Assembly (NCBI RefSeq): GCF_035222485.1
Contig: NC_085920.1
Location: 2,976,001-3,040,000 of the forward strand
Reading direction: 5' to 3'
Source: Podospora pseudoanserina
Lineage: Eukaryota > Ascomycota > Sordariomycetes > Sordariales > Podosporaceae
DNA: 64,000 nucleotides
In this document: piece after piece, positions 23,419 to 33,003 of the stretch
Layout: each line of letters starts with the position of its first letter
Position numbering within the stretch: position 1 is the stretch's first letter
Position numbers and translations under genes: made by a program
Notes under the pieces: generated by a model
The model's database searches: none
Told to the model about the DNA's origin: nothing
Seen by the model: the letters and a program-made list of their open reading frames with translations, nothing else

Positions 23419-25243
23419 TGTTGGTGGTCTTGAGTCTCCGTATCGGTGACGGTTGCCTGGCTAAAAGTCTTTGTTGGTTGGAGGGTACAATTCTCTCTTG
23501 TGTTGGGGAATAATTTATAGGAGAGAAATGTATAGACTGCTCTATCTGCTCCGTCCGCAAGCCTGACAACAAAAGGTCACGAGAGTTGTCTCCGACAATT
23601 CACTGCTTCGTCCGGAGTCCTCCGCCATCTTGGATGCTCCAGATAAAGGGGAGGAAGTTGCCCTGAGCCACTGCTCATCCCGTCAGTTGCCGCCGGTCTA
23701 GAGAGAGCAAGAAGAATTGAAGCCTCCTGACGTCACGCAACACTATCTTTGCTCCTGATCACAGCCGCGGTACCCATTTATTGGAAAGCGTGATACACAA
23801 TGGTTTTGATTGTAATCTCCGTTATGCTCTTGTTGACAGCGGCTCAGGGTTTCAGATGAGAGCCACGAGAGGGTTTGATATGGGGCTGAGCCTATCGCAC
23901 GGAGGATATGATGAGGTTGCTCCGGGAGCATCTCTTATCAATATTTTACTTATTTTTGGAGCTTGAGACTATCTACCCGTCTACCTTCAGCTGATGAGGC
24001 CCTACACATGTGAATATCGAGGTGAATGTCAGAGGGGCAATGAGCGGTGTACCGTTACACACCGAGACCTTCCCGGATCCGAGAATAACCAAGTCTCTTC
24101 ACCTCAGTGAATCCCAAAAAGGAAGTTTTCATTTGTTCAAGTATATAACCACCGCTATTACCGCCAATATTGGCATGACTGTCCAATTGGGTAATAGTTG
24201 GGCGGTGAGATAGTGAGGGGGTGTCCGAGGAGGTAAGTGGAATGTCGTGGACTGATGGAGGGGCTGGAGGGGAGATGGAGGGGAAACTTGGGCAGAAATC
24301 TCGATTTGATGCCGTGTTCATGCCTACATGTGCGATGGGAAAGACTGAGTGGTCCAGCGGATGTCTGAGAGCTGCAGTAGCCCAGAGGCAGAGAGGGGTG
24401 AATGCTGCCCCACCGCCAACTCAGCAGGAGCTTTGCTTCCAGCCCTCAAACCATGCCCGGTGGCCCGGGTACACCAAGTTTTGAAATCGGGTAGAAAACC
24501 TGCTCTTTCCCAGCCGTTGGGTTTTTGCATTTTCCTTTTCCTTTTCCTTCTTCAAGCCCTTCAAGCCAGGCGGTCAATCAACTGTCTGCTTTGGATTGAA
24601 GGAGTAAACCCTTTCCGCGGCATCGTCGCCGAGTGGAAGTCCCCCACCAACGCTGGTCCGATTCGGCCCCGGCCACGGCTCCAATTAGCGGGCAGTGACC
24701 AGGGGTGCCGTTTCGTTTCCAGGCTCATTTCGGAAGGGCCGTCACCCAGCCCAGCGTCCACTATTGCCGATTTGACCCCCTTGGAAACGACGAGACGATA
24801 AGAAGGAGGAAAAAAAAGATCTGACGACGACGACTTTGCAATTCGCAACACCATCACAACCTCCTTTACGAAGCATCGAGACGCTGTTCCCTTTGGCATT
24901 ACGTGTTGACCGGTTCAGCCGTTCTTTCGGAGCTACCAAAGGTACGTAAGACGCCCATTGTCATTACCTACCAAATTTCCAAAGGGACCCCACAGCAGCA
25001 GAGGGATTGGATTCGCGCCCCCTTTCCACCGCCTGGGGCGTTCCCAGTTGTAGCGGCCCAACTTAGGTACTTATTGTATTTTTCAGCGATTAACTTTTAC
25101 GCGTTCTTGCCAGATCTCTCCAATCCCGCACCTCAGCCTGCAGCCTAGCAGCCGTCGTCAAGACACCACGCCTGCTGGTCGCATCTAATCTCTTCGCCTC
25201 CTCCCCTCTTCGCCGTGCTTGCAAAGCCACCAACACCGACAGC
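23419..25243. other. Spacer; PRA1 leader with probable 5'UTR intron
   Basis: About 1.8 kb between two divergent starts. Only short frames are present. The right end is probably the PRA1 leader, with a candidate 5'UTR intron at 24942-25113 (AAAG|GTACGTAAG donor, CTTGCCAG acceptor). Nothing else is supported. Confidence 0.5.
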
Positions 25244-25771
25244 ATGTCCATCCAGGTTCCCATCGACCTGCTCACCTCGCGCTTCAGCATGGGGGAGCGC
25301 TTCAGCAGCCTGCGCGCCAACACCATTGGCAACCGCTTTGCCAACCTCAAGCCCCTCTCCGAGTTCCTCGACATCAAGCGTGTGAACAAGCCCGAGAACT
25401 TTGTCGAGATGCAATCGCGTGTCAACTACAACCTCGGCCACTTCTCGAGCAACTATGCCATCGTCTTCCTGATGCTCTGCGTCTACGGCCTCCTCACCAA
25501 GCCCTTGGTCTTGTTCGACATCATCTTTGTCACCGTGGGCATGTTCATCATTGGCAAGCTCGACGGTCAAGATCTGGAGTTTGGCACCCAGCGCTTCTCG
25601 ACAATGCAACTTTATACCGGCCTTTGGGTCATTGCGATCCCAATCGCCCTGATTTCCGGCGTCTTCGGCCTCATGATGTGGTTGATTGGCGCCAGTGGTG
25701 TGGTCATTCTTGGCCACGCCGCACTTTTGGACAAGCCTATCGATGAGGCTTTTTCCGGGGAGGTGGTCTAG
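25244..25771 (+). CDS. PRA1 family (Rab acceptor / Yip3-like) membrane protein
   Basis: Single-exon protein of 175 residues, the usual size for yeast Yip3 and fungal PRA1 proteins. Family members sit in ER/Golgi membranes and bind prenylated Rab GTPases during vesicle traffic. Domain evidence: an N-terminal amphipathic region, then RVNYNLGHFSSNYAIVFLML, the hydrophobic hairpin at about 71-101, a short loop (LDGQDLEFGTQRFS), and a second hydrophobic hairpin at about 120-160 ending GASGVVILGHAAL. The C-terminal tail is KPIDEAFSGEVV. The ATG follows a probable 5'UTR intron. A second long frame begins immediately behind the stop codon in the -1 frame and may share this transcription unit. Confidence 0.93.
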   Translation: MSIQVPIDLLTSRFSMGERFSSLRANTIGNRFANLKPLSEFLDIKRVNKPENFVEMQSRVNYNLGHFSSNYAIVFLMLCVYGLLTKPLVLFDIIFVTVGMFIIGKLDGQDLEFGTQRFSTMQLYTGLWVIAIPIALISGVFGLMMWLIGASGVVILGHAALLDKPIDEAFSGEVV

Positions 25772-25971
25772 GTGGTCGGCCACGAGCTCCCAAATTTTCG
25801 CCCCATGGGGGAAGACCATCCAGGCGCGAGCGGAGGAAATATGAGGCGCGCCAGGGGGACGACAGCTGGTGGGGTGATGACCGGCGTGTCGAAGAAGTGG
25901 ATGAATCTGATTCTGGTGTCGGGCTGGCCTCGAGCGCATTGGTCAGACGGGGTGGAAGCTTTGGTTCGGGC

Positions 25972-26937
25972 ATGAATATCGTTGCTCGGGAGGACGGAGA
26001 GGAGACGACGGACGACTCGGAAGACGGGACGGATGATGACTATGACGATGACATGCCCATGCTCAGCCCGCGGGAGGAGGCTCTCGCCGAGGCTGCCATG
26101 GCACGTGTAGCGCGTGCCCATTCGAGAGGCAAGACGAATGTGAAGTTGGGCAAGGAGGAGTTGGCTGCCTATCAGAAGAAGCTGGCGATCATGGAGTACC
26201 AAAGGACGAGGCCACCACGGAGAGAGCGTGTTGCTGTTCCCATCACTGCACTTGGACCTGCTGCCCGCAGCGCCAATCGACTGCCATCTGACGGCAGCAC
26301 GCCCCCTTCGGCCTCTTCGCCCGATCCAAACTCGGAAAGAGAACCAGCACAGCCACCAATGGGCTACTTTCCTCCTTCCTCTTCGCGTTCGCTTCCTCGT
26401 TCAGGCTCTAGTGCATCCAGGACACCTAGCCAGACCAGGGTTGACAGAGACCGGGACTTGTCGCCGTTCACGTATTCGTACATTCGCAAGGGCGATTCCG
26501 AGATTCGATCAAGCTCTCGGCAGCCCTCTGGTTCTTCCGACCATCCGAGGGGCCCTCAACGCCGCAGCGAGTCTCAGGATCCTTTCCAGTACATGACGGA
26601 CAAGCAGCCATCGCCTCTTTCAGGAGCCTCAGCCTCGTCGCGGACACTTCATCTTGATCCTTTGTCGGGAGCACCCTATTATGGATCTTCAACGGTTGTT
26701 CGCCGACGGACCGGCGGTCACGAAGACAGCGCCAGCGGCAGCGAGGACGCCTTTGACCCTGCGCCTCCTGGGCGGGTCAACAGCTCCGGCACCACCCTTC
26801 CTGACTCGAGGGGCGATGACAAGTTGTCTCCTTCGGCCAAGAAGTCATCTTCTTCCAGTTCGGCTGTGCCTTCGCGCAAGAAGTCGGTTGCTACACGGAC
26901 CAGCATCTTGGGTACTGCTAGAAGGAAAGCGAAATGA
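25972..26937 (+). CDS. Disordered acidic/Ser-rich protein, true N-terminus uncertain
   Basis: From the first in-frame ATG (MNIVAREDG) the frame gives 321 residues. A very acidic head (TTDDSEDGTDDDYDDDMPM) is followed by a likely helical, conserved-looking block (LSPREEALAEAAMARVARA and KLGKEELAAYQKKLAIMEYQ). A long Ser/Pro/Arg-rich tail with basic ends (RKKSVATR, ARRKAK) completes it. The same frame is open back to 25747, across the PRA1 stop. That upstream part has protein-like composition (RRERRKYEARQGDDSWWGDD) but no ATG. So the real start is probably in an unseen upstream exon, or the frame is joined to PRA1 by splicing or frameshifting. I do not recognise the family. Confidence 0.6.
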   Translation: MNIVAREDGEETTDDSEDGTDDDYDDDMPMLSPREEALAEAAMARVARAHSRGKTNVKLGKEELAAYQKKLAIMEYQRTRPPRRERVAVPITALGPAARSANRLPSDGSTPPSASSPDPNSEREPAQPPMGYFPPSSSRSLPRSGSSASRTPSQTRVDRDRDLSPFTYSYIRKGDSEIRSSSRQPSGSSDHPRGPQRRSESQDPFQYMTDKQPSPLSGASASSRTLHLDPLSGAPYYGSSTVVRRRTGGHEDSASGSEDAFDPAPPGRVNSSGTTLPDSRGDDKLSPSAKKSSSSSSAVPSRKKSVATRTSILGTARRKAK

Positions 26938-27306
26938 TGAAGCCGAATGTGTCTCTGTTTTCTGTTTTTTTCTCTCTTTTCATTCTCCTCTCTGGGCAAA
27001 GTTTTGTGTGCGTGCGTGCGCGGCGGTCGGAGTCTATTTATCATCCTGGAGCAAACAGCGCGGATTTTGGGAAAGAGGATCGGCTGGGATAACTATAGAC
27101 TTGTGGGAATTTGAAATCAATTGAGTTTGTGTGAAGTTTTCTTGTTTGCAATATGTGCCCTTGCCATGTTTGATTATCCTGACTTACAAATTCCACCGAG
27201 GTATACTTGACCATTAACGCCCGTTGTTTAATAATATCCATCGTGATACCTTTTCCCACGTACCATCATCTTCATCGTCATCATCATCGATTGTCGTTTG
27301 TGTCAG
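26938..27306. other. Convergent 3' spacer
   Basis: About 370 bp between two convergent stop codons, T-rich at the left end. It holds both 3'UTRs; no gene is seen. Confidence 0.5.
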
Positions 27307-28321
27307 TTAATCAGAAAAGAACTTTGTCACCCCCTTGACCATCCCATCCCCCCATCCACCACCACCCCCTAATTCCCTAGTAAAACTCTCGGTCGTCTTC
27401 TCCCACGAACTCCCGTCGTAACCCCTCGTCGATCGTTCCACTGTTGATCTGGCCATTTTGACCGCCCCGGCGGCACCCCCAGCCGCCCCGGCAAGTTTGA
27501 CTGCCTCGCCGACGAGTCCTACGCTGTCTCCTGATGCGGCTTTACCGGCCACCCCGATGAGCCGCTCGATTGCTTTGGGGAGACGGATCCCTACTTTTGC
27601 GAGGAGGGCGGTGAGGAACCCGCCGGTGAGGAGGGGCATGATGACTAGCATGAAGACCTTGAGGGGGTGACGCTTTGCATGGTTGAGGAGGTCGCGGAGG
27701 AGGCGGCGGATTTTTTTGTGGAGTTTGGTTAGGAGGTTGGGGCGGGGGGAGCGTTTATAGTAGGAGGAGGGGGTGCTTGGTCGGCCGCCTGGTGGGGGGA
27801 GGGAGGTTAGTATGTGATATAAGGAAAAGGGGGGGTTAATGTGTAGGAGACGAACCAAACCCAGCAAAGAAGGAGGATCGGGATGCGTTGCCGCCTGCGA
27901 GGTTAAACAACGCGCGTGAGGCGTTGGATTGCGAGAAGAACGAACGGGAATCATCATCCACACTGCCCCTATGACGAGACCTCGACCGGGAACGGTTGCG
28001 CTGGGAGCGGGAGGGGGCGGGCTCATGGTCGCCGTAGATGAGGTCGTCGTCGTCTGAGGACGGGGAGGCGAAGAAGGAGGTTATACCCCCCATCACCGAC
28101 CCGCTTTCCTCCCCCGAATGACGATGATGATGCTTCTTTGAAGAACGGCGCCTGCTCCGGGAGCGCTCCTCGCGATGATACTCCCGGGGAGAAGAGCGGT
28201 CCTTGGACCTCGAACGGTGGTGCTTCCTGCTGGAGCGGTGGTGGGATCGGTGGTGCCGTTTGGAGGTTGAGTGGGCTGTTCGACCCGAGATGACGGAGGA
28301 GGCGTCGTCTAGGAGGCCCAT
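27307..28321 (-). CDS. Arg/Ser/His-rich protein with one C-terminal membrane span
   Basis: Two exons, 28321-27856 and 27788-27307, give 315 residues. The 67-nt intron has a weak donor (G|GTTCGT) but a clear ACTAAC branch site and CACCAG acceptor. The first half is extremely rich in Arg, Ser and His (KRHHRSHHRSSRKHHRSRSK and further RS runs), like SR-type low-complexity domains. An acidic patch (SSDDDDLIYGDHE) and a FFSQSNASRALFNLAGGNAS segment follow. The second half is basic, then a hydrophobic segment at about 198-218 (LKVFMLVIMPLLTGGFLTALL), then a Gly/Ala-rich tail. The arrangement suggests a membrane- or organelle-anchored protein with a charged disordered head. The family is not recognised. 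Confidence 0.68.
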
Positions 28322-28831
28322 TTTGACGATAGAGTCTTCTCAAGATGTGGTGGAGGTTCTCGCGAGAAACAGGGGACGCGTTCGTAGGGCTGATCAGCAG
28401 GGTCCCTTGAAAATAATGGAGCTATCACCAAGAATAGCAGATGCACCGCAAAATGCAGGTACGAGTTGCGTCAAACCAGACACTAAATCAATGCACGAAA
28501 CAAAGATTGACAGCGAAGCAACAACGGATACACATCTGACCCAGAAAAATGGAAACGAAGAGAGGGGAGTGATTTCACCGCTTCGCCTCTCCCCGCGAAT
28601 TCAACAAATGCCAAAAATCATGAGGCTGGTCAACGAGCTGTGATCCTTGTCGGCATGTTGTTGATTGGATGACAGGTTGCGGAGCCCTGGCTGAAACGAC
28701 TGTTGGTGCCGCAGGGGTGCGGATGTAAGTGACCCTAACCCTGGGATATTCTGAGAAGCTATCTACATTGTCTCAATGCTGTCTATTAATATTCCCCGTT
28801 CTATCCCATGCGTTTTTGTATCACATCAACT
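28322..28831. other. Spacer, about 510 bp
   Basis: Promoter side of the Arg/Ser-rich gene and 3' flank of the MFS gene. A CCCTAACCC telomere-like motif lies at about 28734-28742. No gene is seen. Confidence 0.5.
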
Positions 28832-30382
28832 TCAAGCCAAAAGTCTTTCACTTTCCCCCTCAGCCCTCGCCTCCCTCTCCTTCTTCAGCTGCTCATAATC
28901 AGGCAGCCAAAGACTCAACACGGTAAACACCAACGCCATAGCCACCATCAACACCCAAATCGAATACCCGTGCAGCAACCACTGCGCCTTCACACTCAAC
29001 GCATACAAACTCGCAAATAGAGCCGGAGAAAACGATCTCGTCCCGCTCACCACGGCCTGCGAAATCGACACCAACGTCCCAAGCATCCTCGCAACAGGAG
29101 CAACATCATTGACAGCAAGCTGAATAGCCGTAAACGACATACTCACCCCGCTGCCCAAGCAGAAAAACACCGGCGCACACACCCAAAACACCGTCACAAA
29201 CTCCGGCCTCCCTGTCCTCAGCAACATGCTAAACACCGGCCCCAGCGCAAAGAAGAACGGATACGCCTTCGCACAAACCCTCATAACCCCATTCGTCCCA
29301 ATCCTCGCCTGCAGCCTCGGGAAGATCGCCAGCATCCAAACCGCCTGACTCAACCCAGTAAGCCCCATCAGCCACGAAATCTGCACCGGCGAGAACCCAA
29401 ACCCCCCCAACTCCACCTTGGTAAACCAAAACACCGGCAAGATGGCCGTGTAAGAGTAAGCCAGCAACATCACCCACCCATTCACCACCAACACGATCCC
29501 AACCCCGGGACTCCTCACCAACTGCCCAACCGTCATCCTCTCCACCTCCCTCTTTCCCTCCATCCCCCTATCCAACGTCTCCTCCACCCAAACCCCTACC
29601 ACCCCAGCACACCCCAACCCCATCCCCCCAATCACCAAACTAGACAACAGATACGGATACCGTTCCATCAACCCCCCCTCGAAAAACCCCGGCCACGTCC
29701 CCGCCGGCTCAGCCAACATCCCCCCCATCAACGGCCCAAGCGAAATCCCCATATTATTCGCAATGCTAAACCACCCAAACGCCTTGGCCTGGTGGTTCCC
29801 GCTCCTCTGCCCGCACTGCTCCGCAATCATGGTCCTGATCGTCACCACGTTCCCCGCAAAGACACCCGCCGCGCACCGATAAACAATCATTTCTGTGATT
29901 GTTTTGGCAGTGCCAAACAGCATCGTCGCGAGGGAAACCCCTACTATGGAGGCGACAAGGACGGGTTTTCGACCAAAGGAGTCGGAGGCCCGGCCCCAGA
30001 AGATCATGACAAACATTTGGGTGAGGGAGAAGAGGGATTCGATCAGGCCCGAGTAGAAGCCTACGTCTGTGTCGGGGAGGGCGCCGTTTTCTTGGGCCAT
30101 TTTGTTGATGTAGGGGAAGATAGAGAAGAAGGCTATGGGTTCGAGGAGGCGAGCGAGGCAGAGGAGGAGGATTTGGGAAGCTGGGAAGGGGGGTTCGGAT
30201 TCTTCTTCTGGGGGGTCATTGTTGATGGTTGGGGAGGGACCTGGGGGGAGGGCTGCGTCGCCTCCTGTTGTTGGGAGGGGGGGTAGGAGGGGGGTTTGCT
30301 CCGTTGGTGGTTTGAGGGGTGGTGGTGATGGTTGTTGTTGCGATGATGAGGAAGAATAGGTGGAGGAGAGTAGGCTCCTCAT
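28832..30382 (-). CDS. Major facilitator superfamily transporter (YCR023C / ZIFL-like)
   Basis: Single exon, 516 residues from the ATG at 30382 (MRSLLSSTYSSSSS); a longer start would need a TTG. A ~60-residue Pro/Ser/Gln-rich cytosolic head precedes about 12 membrane segments. These begin with ILLLCLARLLEPIAFFSIFP and include MLFGTAKTITEMIVYRCAAG and FVTVFWVCAPVFFCLGSGVS. The loop 2-3 signature WGRASDSFGRKPVLV is the MFS motif A in the form seen in the DHA1/ZIFL-like group that includes yeast YCR023C. The short acidic/basic tail ends in ESERLLA. The substrate cannot be read from sequence; relatives range from drug/proton antiporters to metal-chelate or organic-anion exporters. The last exon-free 3' end lies close to other minus-strand genes but no cluster is apparent. 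Confidence 0.93.
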   Translation of the reverse strand: MRSLLSSTYSSSSSQQQPSPPPLKPPTEQTPLLPPLPTTGGDAALPPGPSPTINNDPPEEESEPPFPASQILLLCLARLLEPIAFFSIFPYINKMAQENGALPDTDVGFYSGLIESLFSLTQMFVMIFWGRASDSFGRKPVLVASIVGVSLATMLFGTAKTITEMIVYRCAAGVFAGNVVTIRTMIAEQCGQRSGNHQAKAFGWFSIANNMGISLGPLMGGMLAEPAGTWPGFFEGGLMERYPYLLSSLVIGGMGLGCAGVVGVWVEETLDRGMEGKREVERMTVGQLVRSPGVGIVLVVNGWVMLLAYSYTAILPVFWFTKVELGGFGFSPVQISWLMGLTGLSQAVWMLAIFPRLQARIGTNGVMRVCAKAYPFFFALGPVFSMLLRTGRPEFVTVFWVCAPVFFCLGSGVSMSFTAIQLAVNDVAPVARMLGTLVSISQAVVSGTRSFSPALFASLYALSVKAQWLLHGYSIWVLMVAMALVFTVLSLWLPDYEQLKKEREARAEGESERLLA

Positions 30383-31680
30383 TTTGGCGGTGAGCTTTAG
30401 CTGATTGTGATGGTGGTAAGTGCTCAAGATGTTGTAAACGTAGGCGTGTTAAAGTAATGTAAGATCGAGTCGTGAGAAGAGCCGCACTAGGCGTATAAAA
30501 CCTCGTCTTTCATAAACGGTTTTGTGTGTGTATATCGTTGCTGGCAAAGTTGCTCGACGTTCAGACGTCTTGTCTCAGGTCGCAAAAGGCGTGATGTGTA
30601 AAGTGTTCGGTTTCATAAACAGCGCGTTTGCATTATATTACCCCGACCTCGGGCTTTTGGAATCCCTAAAACCAACCGATGAGCAAAAGGAAAAGGATTG
30701 GGAAAATGGGAAACTGTCGTGAAATGCATGTTCAACCATTGAAAGAGCGATAGCAAAAACCGCACTGGCCAATCCGAATGTTGTTGGTTCCCTTGCCCAC
30801 ATCGTCGATATGATTGGTCCGTATGGATATAAAAGCGGGTTTTGGTTTTGGCCTTGCCTCGACAAAAACGGACTTCTCACCGTTTGACCGTTCCAACTTC
30901 CATCGCAATGGCTGTACCTGCCCGAGTACATACATGACCACCACCTCATGCTTCCTGTATCACCGAAAGCCTCCTCCTCAAGGAGATAACTCGCATTCCA
31001 TTGTCCAGCCAAGCAAGTCAGGTCCGTTCCTGCGCAAAAGGCCAAACCAGCAGCAGCCTGTGTTTTCCCAATACGGAAGGCAGTACAAGTACCAGAGAAA
31101 CACAGTTCCAGAAAGGAAGGGTCCGACGTGACCTTGCAAGTTGAACACACACACACACACACACATCTGTGTGATGTGAAGTGTTGTTCTGGTTCGTTCC
31201 ATCTGGCAGTTTTGGTTGGTAATTTCTCCGAGAGGGCTTTGTGTGACGAACGAGCGCCACTTTCCATGCTTCGGGAATATCTCAGGTTTGAACTGCCGTA
31301 AGTCAGGTCATTCTGAAACTGGTGGTGGTGGTGATGATAGTGGTGAAGAGTTGAGGTTTGAATCGAGATATGCCTATTTATTAATGACCTCAAAGGTAAT
31401 CTGTAAACTAGTTCGCAAACCCCCAAAAAAAAAAAAAAAAGCGAGGGTATAAATGTATCTCTGTCGTAAACCCTTTGATATCCGTTCGTTAAACCCCCCA
31501 AAAGCACCTATATAAACGCCGTACTGTCTGCTATTCTCCGGTCGTGTCTTGACCACCCGTCCGTTTTTGCTTCTCCCTCTTGATGTCACAGAATATAGGA
31601 CAGAAATGTAGAACAGAAACCGCTGCTCATGAACCCCATTATTTTGAAGCCAGAATCCCTGCCATGCATGCAAGCCCAAA
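30383..31680. other. Spacer, about 1.3 kb
   Basis: Promoter of the MFS gene and 3' flank of the 2EXR gene. A 289-codon minus-strand frame spans part of it but begins without ATG and has no domain pattern. A (CA)10 run lies at 31146-31165 and a poly-A run near 31424-31440. Confidence 0.5.
31146..31165. repeat. (CA)10 microsatellite
   Basis: Twenty bases of perfect CA repeat in the spacer upstream of the MFS gene. Confidence 0.95.
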
Positions 31681-33003
31681 TCAAGAAGCATACCCCCCCC
31701 TTCCCTGCACCCCCGAACTCAACCCAGCATACCCAGCATACCCCCCTTTCCTCTGACTGGTATACCTCCACAACAGGCTCGCCCCCTTGAGCTTCAACTT
31801 CTTCGCCAAACCCCTCAGGTCATCCTCTGCCCCTCTCTTGGCCCCAGACTTCTCTGGCTTCTCCTCCTCAGGAGCGGTGCTCTTATCCATAGCCCACACG
31901 AACCTCTTCCTAAACCTCCTCCAGTCATCATTCGTCGGCCGTGGATCGCACCACTCCCCTTCCTCCCCAATCTCCCCGAGGTCCCAGTCGTCTTTCTCCT
32001 CGTCGATTGGCAGCGGGTAGTACGACAGCTCGTTGTGGTGAGGCCGTCGGGGTTGGTGGTTGATGTTGGCTTCAATGTCGAACTTGAACCGGTAGGCTTG
32101 GTGTATCTGTTGGGGTCGGTATTGTGGCTCAGATGATGAGGAGGAAGCAGAGGTTGATGGAGGAGACGAAGACAATGGTGGCAGAGATGGAAGAGGTAAT
32201 GACTGGGGCGGTGATGGCGAAGGGGCATTGCTGCTCATTGGAGTGGGCAAACGACTTGCTGATGGTGATAAACTTGGCATTGGAGTGCCAGTTCCACTGA
32301 TCACACTGCTCGGTGCTGGTGATGGGTAACCGCCCATGCCCGTCGCTGCTGCCCCTTGTAATTGTGCGTGCTGCTGATGGTTTGAAAGGGGCGCCATCCC
32401 GGATGGGTGCCCGAAATCAAACTCGAACTGGAACTCCTGATGAACGACAAACACCAATGTTTGTAGCTTGGGGAACTTGGCCAGACTGGTCATCAGCTTG
32501 TGCATGTTCGTCTTGGAGACCTTCCAGCTCAACACAGGGTGAAAGATTCCTGGGTAGATGCCGTACGAGGTGCCGAGGGCCAGTCTGTTAATGTTGTCCC
32601 GCACAAGAGGAATCTGGCTCATGAAATGCAGCGTCCGGTGTAGCCGTTTGACCAACAGATATGGTTCCAGGAGCAAGATGTCCCGGGAGAGGTCGACGTA
32701 CTTCGTCGTCGGGCCCAGCGTCAACGGTTTGTAGTGGTGAAGCACAAAGCATCGGCTCTCTCGACAGACAGCTGCCAGCGGCGGAGGAGGCTCCGGGTGC
32801 ACATTGGCAAACATCAACCCCTTCTGAGCCGGAGTCTTCTGTTTGGAGCTGGGAGCATCCATGACCTCGTACACCCGGGATTCTGGCAACGAGTACTCCC
32901 AAATCATATTCCGGATCTCTGCCGGTAATCGCTGAAAACTCCAAAACTCTGTCGGCGTCTGAGCGAACCCTCGCCTGTGGTAGTTCTGATCGCGATGCAT
33001 CAT
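31681..33003 (-). CDS. 2EXR domain protein
   Basis: Single-exon protein of 440 residues from the double ATG at 33003; the frame is open further upstream but without ATG. The 2EXR domain, common and expanded in Pezizomycotina, is recognised from FWSFQRLPAEIRNMIWEYSL at about 20-39. The usual PPPLAAVCRESR segment and later TKYVDLSRDILLLEPY support it. The rest of the N-terminal half (to about residue 215) is predicted to be folded. The centre is a Ser/Pro/Gln-rich linker, and the C-terminal part has an acidic block (DEEKDDWDLGEIGEEGEW) then a basic block (RFRKRFVW and KKLKLKGASLLW). The molecular function of 2EXR proteins is not established; the domain resembles F-box-like starts. Confidence 0.87.
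   Translation of the reverse strand: MMHRDQNYHRRGFAQTPTEFWSFQRLPAEIRNMIWEYSLPESRVYEVMDAPSSKQKTPAQKGLMFANVHPEPPPPLAAVCRESRCFVLHHYKPLTLGPTTKYVDLSRDILLLEPYLLVKRLHRTLHFMSQIPLVRDNINRLALGTSYGIYPGIFHPVLSWKVSKTNMHKLMTSLAKFPKLQTLVFVVHQEFQFEFDFGHPSGMAPLSNHQQHAQLQGAAATGMGGYPSPAPSSVISGTGTPMPSLSPSASRLPTPMSSNAPSPSPPQSLPLPSLPPLSSSPPSTSASSSSSEPQYRPQQIHQAYRFKFDIEANINHQPRRPHHNELSYYPLPIDEEKDDWDLGEIGEEGEWCDPRPTNDDWRRFRKRFVWAMDKSTAPEEEKPEKSGAKRGAEDDLRGLAKKLKLKGASLLWRYTSQRKGGYAGYAGLSSGVQGRGGYAS

Noticed and set aside
30638-31507. 289-codon minus-strand frame
   Set aside because: Starts without ATG, crosses CA and A repeats and has no protein-like pattern.
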